A program made the position numbers and the translations under genes. Below the pieces are notes generated by a model. It saw only the letters and a program-made list of their open reading frames with translations, searched no databases and was not told the origin of the DNA. DNA of 64,000 nt from Phaeosaccion multiseriatum (lineage: Eukaryota; Ochrophyta, other classes): assembly GCA_965112735.1 (NCBI GenBank), contig OZ218962.1, positions 2,480,001-2,544,000 of the forward strand. The letters are read 5' to 3'. Below, one piece after another: positions 52,701 to 63,318 of this stretch. Each line of letters starts with the position of its first letter. Position 1 is the first letter of the stretch.

Positions 52701-54502
52701 TGAAAACGTGAAGAGTGGGGGGGGGGGGGTTACAAGTGCAGTAAAATATGAGCTGCATAGAAAAGAAAATAAAGGAGGAGGAGGAGGAGGAGGAGGAGGA
52801 GGAGGAGGGTTCAGTCAGCGTTTCAATCTTGTTCGAATCACTCGCTCATGCACAGCTCTGCTCCCTCCCTCCTGTCCCCGACAGCCCCTGCCTGGCACAG
52901 ACGCCGCTTACCGATCGCAAAGGAGCTTGTCCTCCTGACAGTTCACCTCGCCGACAGGTAAATTCAAATTCCAATTCCCACTCGCCTGCGAGGAGAGAGA
53001 AAGAGAAAAGAAAGAGAGGGGGGCGGAAGCGTGAAAGGGGGACGGAAGGAAACAACAATGACGGAGCGGAAATCGGGAAAAATACACCCAACCACGCTAG
53101 AAAATTTTGTGCTGTACACAGAGAATTACGTGATGAACACGTACCCTTGCGAAGGCTTTCCAATGAGGATCGAAGGATGCACTAAATGGGCTGTAGGGAT
53201 GGAAAAAGTTGACTGCGCTGAATTCGCTGTTGCGAATAAATCGCTGGAATTGGTCCCCATGCAGGAGATGGACATGCTCGCTACCAGAGGTCTCCTGGGA
53301 AGGGGGTAGGAGGGGGCGAGCACGGTACATAGGGGGGAGGGAGGCAGAATGTTTGCAACCAAGTGAGAGCACGCAAAGCGAATGACTAATCTGCCGCTCG
53401 GTCGTTTCGCAAGCCTCTGACTGGAGGAAAGTGATCACATTCATCATCCATGTCTTGGAGCATTTTTGAGGCACAAAATGTGTACATATATAGCGCAAAC
53501 TCGGCATTGTGGCGACGAGACGGAAAGAGATTGCCCCTCCCCTCCCGTATAAATGCGTCCACCATGTCGCTTCCACTCCACCACTCACCCCCTGGGGGCA
53601 TGGGAGGGGGGGGCTAGAAGGCAATAGACGGCCCACTCACCTCAGGCACGGTAACACGGAACTGCATGTCAGCCTGGAAATCCTTCGTGAAGGCGAGGAG
53701 ATTGGCCACCGTGGGCGTTCCATCGAAAGCCATCGGTTCAACAGTGCCGTTCATCGAAAAGAAGGTGATCCGGGGACCGGCATAGCGATGCAGTTCAGTG
53801 ATATGCGACCTGTGGTGCGGGCCAGCGGGAGGTGAATCGAACGCAACGAATGGATTGGAAAAGGAAATACGGTGAGTGCATAAACCAGTTGCTGTTGTTT
53901 ACTGTAAGAAGAAGAAAAAACGCAAAGGGCTATCACATCACACCATCGGTCGTACATGGGGGTCCCGACAGGCCCGTAGCATCATGCATTTGCGTGAGGA
54001 GGTCAAATTCTGTAGTCACCTCCTGCTCCACAATGATATGTGTATGGCTGAACCAACCGCCCGGGCTCTGACCACCCCCGCAAAGCCCTCCTTACGCACC
54101 GTAGGCACACTTTACTCCTGACCCTGCAGTCCACAGCCGCGACTGTCACTGGAGTCCCGACACTTGCCTGCGAGAAGTCAAGGGGGTGGGTTTATATATA
54201 TATATATATATATATTTATATACATATGTATTGTTTTGTTACAACAAGGTCAGGGGGTTGGGTACTATGAGGAGTAAAGATAAATCTGGTGATAAAGAGT
54301 CAGAGACTGCGACGACAGAGAGAGGAAGCTTACTTACCCTTGCAAACTCAGCCCAGATGGGTTGAAAACTCTCGCTCTCCTTGTTGTCGTAAAGTACCGC
54401 TACAACGTCATTTGTTGAGGTGGTAACATGGTTGTCGAAAGAAAAGTCCTCGAGAGAGTTCACTTGGGTACCCACCCAATGCTTCTCTTGAGCCAGTCGC
54501 AT
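49790..54502 (-). CDS. Tandem paralogue A: thioredoxin-like domains fused to the shared Cys-motif membrane module
   Basis: Exons in coding order: 54502-54338, 54167-54123, one unresolved exon near 54050-53950, 53809-53641, 53276-53145, 52985-52912, 52606-52480, 52204-50905, 50604-49790; all but the unresolved one are phase-consistent. Two thioredoxin folds: the first has VVAVLYDNKESESFQPIW and VTVAAVDC; the second has FSAVNFFHPYSPFSASF, PVGEVNCQEDKLLC and FPSVRFFGDG. Neither has a CxxC active site, so they are probably redox-inactive or structural, as in some PDI-family proteins. A charged linker follows with repeated MWM and W-containing segments. The last exon has the shared module: GFGSSAADVCMVKRIGSLSP then AC, a membrane helix (VGVALSLQLLVALLFVVVL), STRVRNILLLP, ALTGTD and RGTYQPP. 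An upstream exon near 55140-55079 (ending GQGFDKK) may add the N-terminus; the true start and signal peptide are not established. Confidence 0.72.
52217..52317. repeat. (GAA)n tract in a paralogue A intron
   Basis: About 100 bp of GAA units with a single GGA interruption, in the intron between exons 52606-52480 and 52204-50905. On the coding strand it is (TTC)n and ends close to the acceptor, so it may act as the polypyrimidine tract. Confidence 0.95.
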
Positions 54503-55264
54503 CTGCCCAAAGGGAGGGAGGGAGAGATGGGAGGGGTTAGAGGTTTGGGGGGGGAGAAAGAGCTTAAAGAGAGTGAGCCAGAGACAGGCAAGGAGGTGTG
54601 CTTGCGGCTAATCCTACACCCACTGAGGCAACATGAAAACGTTGAACAAACGTTCTGCTCAGCACATTTACAACCTTGATATGATCCAGCTCCCCCCCGG
54701 CCCTCCGACCAAATCGGTTGAGTCTGGTTTAGTACGCTGTGATAGGAAGAAGAAGTGTAAAGGGGGGACGGAGCGTAGGAGGGACGGGCGTGAAGTAGCA
54801 TCAACGTCGGAGAGGAAGGAGGGACGGAGAAAAGAAGAAGGAAGGAGGGTGAGAGGGAGGAAGAAAATAAGGAGTAGTCAGAGAGGGAGAGAGAGAATGT
54901 TGGAGTAAGCAGGGATGCTGCTACAGGTTGTAGGGAGGAAGGGGTGAAGGGAAGAGGCTCTTGAAGGACGGGAGGTGACGTCGTTGAGGCGAGGGAAAGA
55001 GTGGAGGACGCCCACGCAAGAGAGCTTAAGGAAAGCGGGAGGAGATGAAGAAGAGCATATCGTCCCGACACAGCCTTACCTTCTTATCAAAGCCTTGCCC
55101 CTGTCTGACGCTTTTAGGGGCCCGAATTGAGTAAGAGAGTTCATATTTGAGTTTCCGTTTCCCGTGTTTTGAAACTCACAGATGGTTTGGAGAACTAACC
55201 GATTTGCACGATATATAACAATACGATCTGCAAAGAGAGTGGAAAATTGCCGCGTAGGACAAGG
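54503..55264. promoter_or_regulatory. Divergent region, paralogue A and copper ATPase
   Basis: 762 bp between the first certain exon of paralogue A (-) and the ATPase start (+). A candidate upstream exon of paralogue A lies at 55079-55140. The rest is GA-rich on plus at 54510-54900, consistent with an intron of the minus-strand gene. Confidence 0.4.
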
Positions 55265-58200
55265 ATGGTATCCCGAAGGGTGCAGGCCACAGTTTTACTG
55301 TATACCACGAAGCCGGTCGCTTCTGGATATTCGTCCGCCGCTGCTGTTGGAGACAGAAATCATGCCTTGGCTTTTGGAGGCAAACCCGCAAAGCCTTTGC
55401 AAAGAGCGCTCTCAACATTCATTGGAAGAAAGAGACCGCGGGGAGAATGTACCAACCATCAGACGGCCAGACGGTCTCGACGTGCAAGACCCTACGGCAG
55501 CGCACCTGGCCGAAGCGACCTCTCCTTTGTTCGTTGCTCGTTTGCCTTCAATGCCCCTCGCGGGGGGAGCAATACGCTCAGCAGTAGTGGCAGCAGCAGG
55601 AGCAGCATAAGCGGTATCAGTGGTGGCGGTGGGGAGGTTCACCTGTATATCCGGCAAGGGCTGAAATGCGGAGGATGCGTTTCCAAGGCAGAAGGTAAGG
55701 GCGAGTGGGAGTGGGAGTGGGGGGGATGGCCCACAGTCAGGAGCGCTTCGGCAATAAGAAGTAAAAGGGCGGAAGCCTTTTTTGGTAGTGTGGATAAGCA
55801 TCTGAACCCTGACCCTGACCTTGACCTTCGTGTGCTGCTGCTCTCACGTAACACAATTCTCCTCGCGGAAGCGGCACTTCTGGGCGTGGCAGGCGTAGAC
55901 AAGGCTGCGGTAGATCTCCTCACGGGCCGAGCTACAGTCACCTTCAAGCATCAGCAAGGCTTGCCCGAAGAGCAACTCTCCCTCCCCCAGCCTGGCGATC
56001 CTTCAGGTAGTTGGGCCTCTGTTGCCTGGCGTGGCGTCTCTCTCTCTCTCTCGCATGCTCTCTCTTTTTCTTTTACTGGCTCGCGCGCTCTATCTCTCTT
56101 TCTTTCGCTCTCGCTCGCTCTCTCTTCTCTCCCTCTCTCTCTCTCGCTCTCTCTCCGTCCTTTGCCATTCGTCGCATTTAGGCAGCCTCGCCTCCGAATC
56201 CATGCAAAAACGCGCTGTGCCCCTCCCCACTTGCATTGAATGTTTGGTATGTACCCAAGAGAAAACATACGTAAGTGATGAATTCTCTCTCTCTATGTGT
56301 GTCTACTCGCGCTCTCTACCAGCTTCCCTCCCGGGGCCAGGAGACGTGCTTGTCGCCGCGCTGTCGAGGTCCGGGTTTGAGGCCGTCGAGCTACCTCCTT
56401 ACAGCAGCAGCAGCATGTCCCACGGAACTGGCACTGACACTGGCACTGCCTCTGCGCTGGATAGGCTCAGGGAGGAGCACAGAGAGACGCGCCGCAGAGT
56501 GCTCATGAGTGCGGGTGAGTGATTCAATACAGGCGCCTAGGCGAGAAATAGAGGAACGTAGGCTAGAAAGAGTTGACCCTGACGTATTATATACACGCCT
56601 TCTCGGTGGCATGCTACTGGTCTCCGGCCGGTAGCAAGTAGCACGTCGGCTGACGCCGGCGGTAGCAGGTACCACTTCAGGGGTCGAAAATAGTAGTGGA
56701 GAGTGAATGAATATAGGATGGATTTGTAGCAGCCACCCTTTCCTTGATTCTTCTCTCTTCGCCCACCCCTCCCTCTCCCTCTCTCCTTCCCCACCTTCGA
56801 TCCTTGTTTCCTTCCTTCCTTGCTTGCTTGCTTCTCTCTCTCCATGTGAGTAGGGCTGGTGGGTGCGGCAGGCTTGGGGCATGCGGCTCATGTGTGGGGC
56901 TCTCTCCACGAGGTATTGCCCGCCTTCCTGTCCTCGAATACGTTCCAAGCAGTGCTGGCGACGCTCACGTAAGTTAAGGAAAGAGGGAGGGAGAGGAAGA
57001 AGTGAGATCGAGAGAGAGGCAGACAGACAGAGAGAGAGGTGGAGGAAGGAAGGGAGGGAGAGAAAGAGAGAGAGGAAGGGAGGGTGGAGCGAGAAAGTGC
57101 CATCTGCTCTATGGGCAAACAAGAAGGCCTGTATTCGGTGCTAACACCTCCTCCGCCTTCTCTTCCCCTCCTCCCCTCCCCCCCCCTCCTCCTCCTCCTC
57201 CTCCGTACCCTCTCCTCAGCCTCGCCGGCCCTGGGCGGCATATCCTTCGGGACGGCTTTGCCAGCTTGGGTCGCGCGAACCCCAACATGAACAGTCTCGT
57301 AACCATGGGCAGTGTGGCTGCCTACGTGTCCAGTCTCTCCGCCTGGCTGGGATTGCTCCCCGGGGGGCTCGGGGTGCACCCCGTTTGCTTCCACGAACCT
57401 GTTATGCTAATTGGAGCTATCCTGGTAAGCGGTAAGCTTGCTTCGTTACCCACCTCACCTCACCTCACCCACCACCCACCCACCCACCCACCCATTTTGT
57501 ACACACATTTATTGTGTAGGTCTAGTGCTCTCTTGCTTAATGCACCCTTTTGCTAAAACCTTTGTCCTTTTTTTCCCCCCTCTACTGTCCATTTCCTTGT
57601 CTCGTGCTGCATGCATCTATACCACCTACGTACCTACATACGTATATCTCCAATGTCATCTCATCTCACCTGATCGCATGTCTCTGCCCATATGCCTGCC
57701 TTCCAACACAACCATTAATATTATAATTATTATTATTAGCTCGGCCGCTCTCTGGAGGTGGGCGCTAAGCTGCGGGCCAGCTCGAGTCTCCAGGCCCTCC
57801 TGAAGCTGCAGCCCTCCACCGTCACGCGCATCGTGTCTCACTCCACAAGAGGGGTAGCACGAGGAGGAGGAGGAGGAGGAGGAGGAGGAGGTGGTGGAGC
57901 AGCAGCAGAAGGAGGAGCAGGAGAAGGAGGAAGAGGGGGAGGAGGAGGAGGAGGAGGAGGAGGAGGAGGAGGAGGAGGAGGAGGAGGAGGAGGAGGAGGA
58001 GGTGGTGGAGCAGCAGCAGAAGGAGGAGCAGGAGAAGGAGGAAGAGGGGGAGGAGGAGGAAGAGCAGCAGCACCACCACGACCAGCAGCAGCAGTAGGAG
58101 GAGGAGGAGTGGAAGTATTCGAAAGTGTGCCCCTGGAAACCGTCGCCGTCGGAGATGTGGTCCTCGTCCACCCCGGGGACCGCATCCCTGTTGATGGAGT

Positions 58201-59068
58201 TGTTGTCTCAGGTTAGAGAGTCTCAGTGCCCCCCCTCGCCCCCTGGGCAGGCATCGGAGTCTCAAGCAACGCGTGCCCCTTTTTCCTCTCCCCTGATCTC
58301 GCTCGCTCTCTCGCTGTCTCTCTCTCTCTGTGTGCGTGTCTCTCTCTCTTTGATGCCCTTTCCCCTGCACACACGCACACACACACACATATATATATAC
58401 ATATATATGTAGGCGCCGCTGCCGTGGACGAGTCAAGCGTCTCCGGAGAATCCAATCCCGTGCGCAAGCAGGAGGGTGAAACCGTCACTTCCGGCTCCCT
58501 CCTCCTCGGAGACGGCTCGTCCCTATCCATCCGAGCCTCGGCAGCGGGAAGCGAGGGTATGATGAGTCGAGTAGTGCGACTTGTAACAGCCGCGCAGCTC
58601 TCCAAGCCAAAGGTTCAGCGGTTGGCGGATGCCATTGCAGGTCACTTCTCGTGGGGGGTGCTCGCTGTGGCCTGTGGAACGTTCTTCGGCTGGGGACTGT
58701 TCTCCCCCGCCTCCGCCTCCGTTGCTGCTGCAGCTGCTACTGCTGTTGTGGAAGGCTCTTGGATGATGGGCTTCAACGTTAAGTGCCATCTCCCCCCCTT
58801 ACTAGTCGTATCCCTCGCCGAAATGGACTTTTGACTTTCTTTACTGTGAGAGGCCTGCCTCGGCGTGTGGTTGCATAGTATATGCCAGGGTGTTGGTATA
58901 GTATCGTATATGCATCACATGTAAGCACGCACGCTGCTCACCACTCATCTCACGTACACGATGCCCCGCTATTCATCGCCTCCGTTGGTCCACTCACATG
59001 TAAGCACGCACGCTGCTCACCACTCATCTCACGTACACGATGCCCCGCTATTCATCGCCTCCGTTGGT

Positions 59069-59132
<64 letters not shown>

Positions 59133-61156
59133 ATACACACACGACCTATACACACTCCACATTCGTATCACTGACTCACAGCGGGCGGTGGACGTCCTCG
59201 TTGTGGCCTGTCCCTGCGCCCTCGGCCTGGCCACTCCGACGACGGTCATGGTGGGCTCGGGCTTCGCTTCTCAGCAGGGCATCCTCTTTCGGGGAGGGGC
59301 AGACACTATTCAGAACTTAAGAGGTCAGAGAGTGGGGGGGGACGGGGGGGTGAGCGTGGGAGGGGCGAGGGGAGAGGGGAGAAGGAGGAGGGGAGAGAGA
59401 GGGGAGGGAGGAGAGGGACGGGAGGGAGAGTAGTAGATGCGATGCATCGAAAGAGGAAAGAGAGTGGGTGGGAGTGGAAGGGGGGGCTTTTATTGACTCA
59501 CAGGAATCACATCTTTTGCAGGAATTAACCTAAGAATTACGTATGTGTGTGTGTGTGTGTGGGAGGGAGGATGCATGCGCGGTGCCGTTCATTGCAACTG
59601 TCACGCCACAGTGGTCGCGTGTGTGCCATTCTCACGTCTCACTTTTCTCGCTCGATGCGTCGAGGGGTCGATGGATCGATACTTGATGCTCGGCATGTTG
59701 CTCCCTCCCTCCCTCCCTCCCTTCCCTCCTCCCTTCCTTCCTTCCTTCCTTCCTCACTTCTAATGCTGTCCCTCCACTGTGCTTCAAAGATGTCCAAACC
59801 GTGGTCTTCGACAAAACGGGTACGTACGTAAGAGTCTGTACGATATGGGTATTATGTGTGGGTACGTGTGTTACATTGTGTGACTGGTGTCAGGACCCAC
59901 TGATGGGGCTGGGAGGATGGCAGCATCATCGTAACTACACATCCATGCCCGTATCCGCCTCTGACACACACACACACACGCACGCACGCACGCACGCACC
60001 TACACACACACGTGCGCACGCACACACGCACACACACGTACGTACGCACACAAACGCACACACACACACGCACGCCCACACACGCACACACACACGCTAC
60101 ACACAAGGCACGCTCACGACAGGCCAGGCCCGGGTAGAGCACGTGGAGTGCTTCGGTGCTGGCGCCATGACCCGACACCAGGTACTGGCCTATGCCGCCG
60201 GAGTCGAGGCTTCTTCAAAGCATCCTTACGCCTACGCCATCATCCGTGCATATGCAGAGGAGGCGGGGGGTGCAGCAGAAGGAGGAGGAGCAGAACGAGG
60301 AGGAGGTGGAGGGGGGGGATATAGAGACGACCTTTCGCAGGACGAGGGGGGGCAGTCAACATTGATATCGACCTCGATATCCACAGGGGAGGGGTTACAA
60401 CCGCCACCGTCGTCGGACTTCGTAAGCGAGGCAGGGCGAGGAGCAACAGCTCGGGTTGGGGTAGGGGTACTGGGGGGAGGAGGGGAGGAGAAAGCGGTGG
60501 TGATGGTGGGGAGTGCGGCCTATCTGCGAGAGAAGGGAGTACGCATCTCGTCCGAGGAGGAGGAGGGGAAGGCAGGACGAGGAGGGGAAGGCGGTGCATC
60601 CAAAGGTGAGGGGAAGAAGAAGGGCACAAGAACCAAAGGGCTCTCCCTCAAAAACTCAAACTCAAAGCTTTACCGCTGCTTTCCCTGCCTCATCCCGCGT
60701 GGCTTGTCTTGCCCTTCTCCTTGTGGTGCAGTGTTTGTGAGCGTTGACGGCTCTCTTGTGGGGGCTTTGAGTCTCTCTGATACCCTGCGAGCTTCCTCCG
60801 CTGCGGCGGTTGAGCATCTGCGTCGTCGAAATCTGTCAGGGGGTCTGTCAGCCCGGGGCGTGAGAGTGTGTATGCTTACCGGAGACTCACCAGCAGCAGG
60901 TACAGTACGGGGAGTCTTTCACTGTTTCTTTATGTCGCATTCCCCCCCCCCCCCTTCCTTGCTTGTCCCACTACAACGCACCATCTGCGACCATCTGCGG
61001 GCCCTTTTTTGCCATCTGTTGCCATCTGTTGCCACCTGCCCAGCTCTGAAAGTGGCCTCTCAGCTCGGCCTGCCCGCAGAGGACGTGCGTGCGGGGTGCA
61101 GCCCCGAGGACAAAGCGGCCTTCATTCGAGGCCTGAAGGTGGGATAGCCCCCCTCC

Positions 61157-61196
<40 letters not shown>

Positions 61197-62170
61197 CAGA
61201 GTGTGTAGTGTGTGTGTATGGGCCTGTGCGGATGTGTGAGTGTGTGTCTGTGTGTTTCTGTGTGTATCTCCCTCTCCCTCTCTCTCTCTGTATGTGTGAG
61301 GTGTGAAGCAGGCTTTTGTCTTCTCTCGTCCGTGTCGTGCGCAAACTTGGAGCGAATGTCTTCTCTTCTCCTGTGCTGCTCTCCGTACTACCAACACGCC
61401 CACCAACACGACGAGTACGCGTGCTACCCATATGACTGCCTTGTTGCTGTCTCACCTTCCAAGGCGGAGTACCAGGACAGCAACCAAAAGAAGGGGCGGG
61501 AATGGGGGGCGGGCGCAGCAGGAAGGACGCCCTTAGTCGCTTTCGTCGGGGACGGTATCAACGACGCGATCGGTGAGGGATGAAGATGCACGAAGGCCAC
61601 GAATGAGCCGAGCTGGGGTGGGGTGCCTGCGAAGGGGTGCTGAATCCTCCGAACACCGAACCTTGAGCCCCCCACCCTCGCCCTCACCCTCACCCTCACC
61701 CTCACCCCCCTCACTCTCTCCCTGACCCTGACGCTGCCTCTGTCCTTGAACTCACAGCTCTGGCGGAGGCCGATGTGGGTGTGGCAATGCGCAGCGGGTC
61801 AGACCTGGCAACCGAGGGGGCCGATGTTGTGCTAATGCACAGCGATCCCCTTGACTTGTGCAAGGCCCTCACCATCAGCGACAACACTATGCGTACAGCA
61901 GTCGCCAACCTCGCTTGGGCTCTAAGCTACAACGCCGTCTGCCTGCCCGTGGCCGCTGGGCTTTTCGCCATCATGCCCCTCACCCCTGCTGCTGTATCAC
62001 CAACTGGTGTACTGGGTGGCGTTTTGGCTGGGGCAGCGCTGGGTCCTGCTCTAGCAGGAGGTTTAATGGCGGCGTCTTCTGTAACTGTCGTGTGGAACGC
62101 CGTGCTGTTGCGCTGGAGACTCGCTCGAGAACTTTCCAGGAAGTTTCCTCTTTCTCGGCACAAGGAGTGA
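55265..62170 (+). CDS. P1B-type heavy-metal (copper) transporting ATPase, 14 exons
   Basis: Pumps monovalent copper across a membrane using ATP. Exons: 55265-55694, 55872-56006, 56341-56514, 56854-56968, 57220-57424, 57740-58211, 58413-58777, 59182-59323, 59790-59819, 60108-60605, 60732-60899, 61044-61138, 61464-61572, 61758-62170. All are GT-AG and in phase, giving 1,116 aa. Motifs in order: one heavy-metal domain with [11 protein letters not shown] (C-x-x-C) and a C-terminal half [21 protein letters not shown] helix; [14 protein letters not shown] in place of [15 protein letters not shown] (copper-site CPC); DKTGTLT split over exons 9-10; SKHPYA (the HP motif); [26 protein letters not shown]. 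The usual ND-x-PAL is NDAIAL here. A Gly/Glu (GGA)n insert lies in the actuator domain and another low-complexity insert in the nucleotide domain. The N-terminus [19 protein letters not shown] could target an organelle. Confidence 0.95.
56573..56687. mobile_element. 115-bp MITE-like element inside ATPase intron 3
   Basis: Left end TTGACCCTGACGT, right end ACTTCAGGGGTCGA (complement TCGACCCCTGAAGT). Flanks AAAGAG and AAATAG form a 6-bp target duplication with one mismatch. The interior GGCCGGTAGCAAGTAGCACG and GACGCCGGCGGTAGCAGGTA matches the truncated copy at 48870-48949. It lies within the intron between exons 56341-56514 and 56854-56968 and disturbs neither splice site. Confidence 0.78.
58915..59140. 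repeat. 79-bp perfect tandem duplication followed by (CA)n
   Basis: 58915-58993 and 58994-59072 are essentially identical 79-bp copies (TCACATGTAAGCACGCACGC ... GGTCCAC). The second runs directly into (CA)n from 59070 to about 59140. Both are in ATPase intron 7, upstream of the CPC-motif exon. Confidence 0.95.
59928..60105. repeat. (CA)n/(GCAC)n tract before the DKTGTLT continuation exon
   Basis: Mixed CACA and GCAC units from about 59968 to 60097 in ATPase intron 9, ending at the acceptor of exon 60108. This is a long intron after a 30-nt exon that carries only the phosphorylation site. Confidence 0.9.
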
Positions 62171-62337
62171 GGAGTTGTATCGTGGGAGAAGAAAAGCACA
62201 CAACACAAAATAGACACCCCACAAAACAGAAAGGAGTTTTTTTGATGTAGTTTTGGTAGCCCCGCTCCCCCCCCCACACCAGGAGGGGTGGGGTGGGAAA
62301 CCGGGCTTTCGTTTATATGTAAGTCATTATTTATAGC

Positions 62338-62765
62338 ATCCTCCCACTCGGGAGGGTAGGAAACTCTGAAAAGCGTAAGGGAACGCACAATTCAGTAGAG
62401 AGACGGACGGACAGACAGACAGACAGACAGACAGCTAGAGCCCTCCCGCAATCGGGAGGGTGGAATCTGAAAGGCGTAGGGAACGCACAACTCAGTGGAG
62501 AGGCACATAGACAGACAGGCAGATAGACAGACAGACACACAGACAGTGTCAGCCAGCGAGCCAGGCACCAGCCCGACAGAACAAGGCAGCCTTACAAGGC
62601 CGTCGTCGGAGAGGGAGGAGAGTGATTCGTCGCGCATTCGCCACCTAGCACAAGCGCGCAAGTGTGCTTCGCTGGTACCACCCAAGCAGGCTCGGCAGGT
62701 GAACTGGAGCCTCTCAAGACACTGGAGGAGTCTTTTTTCGCGCTGCTGGTGCCCTGCTGCTCTAC

Positions 62766-62797
<32 letters not shown>

Positions 62798-62878
62798 CCT
62801 CCCCCTCCCCCCGGCTCCCCCTCCCACACTTAGGAGGGCAGGAAACTGAAAGGCGTAGGGGTTACGAACAACTCAGCC

Positions 62879-62930
<52 letters not shown>
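62338..62930. repeat. Three-copy hairpin unit linked to (GACA)n
   Basis: Three related units of about 65-75 bp begin near 62338, 62442 and 62819. Each starts with an inverted repeat of the form CCCTCCC ... GGGAGGG, is followed by GAAACTGAAAGGCGTAGG-type and ACAACTCAG-type sequence and runs into GACA repeats. Copy 1 reads CTCCCACTCGGGAGGG, copy 2 CCCTCCCGCAATCGGGAGGG, copy 3 CTCCCACACTTAGGAGGG. Copy 3 lies next to the cyclin stop codon on the minus strand. Confidence 0.85.
62591..62720 (+). pseudogene. Inverted partial copy of the cyclin 3' end
   Basis: On plus this segment matches the coding strand (minus) of the cyclin last exon at 62945-63072. Shared blocks are GGAGAGGGAGGAGAG and GCTTCGCTGGT(A/G)CC(A/G)CCCAAG, and it ends AACTGGAGCCTCT. 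It encodes KCASLVPPKQARQVNWSL where the gene has KFASLVPPKQALQLDWSL. The stop codon TAA is replaced by TCA and a central part is diverged. It faces its source across about 225 bp, so it is a non-functional inverted duplicate. Confidence 0.85.
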
Positions 62931-62944
62931 CATCCTCCGTATCT

Positions 62945-63284
62945 TTAGAGGCTCCAGTCCAACTGCAGAGCCTGCTTGGGCGGCACCAGCGAAGCAAACT
63001 TGCGCTCCTCGGTGCTGTATCTGCGGCGAACGACGCCTCGGCTGATCTCTCCTCCCTCTCCGAAGACGGACTTGTGTACGCGATGCAAGTCTTGCACGCA
63101 CGCACGCACATCGCCGAGCTCGAGCTTCATCATCAGAAGCTCCTTTCCCTCGCGGTCAGTGCCGATACAGCTGGTACTGCTCCTGCTACCATCACCGCCA
63201 TCACCCCTCCTTCCGCGGCCACTGCTGTCGCCGTAGCTGCTGCTGCCATCGTAGTTGCTAGTGCTACTGCTGCTGCTACTACTG

Positions 63285-63318
<34 letters not shown>

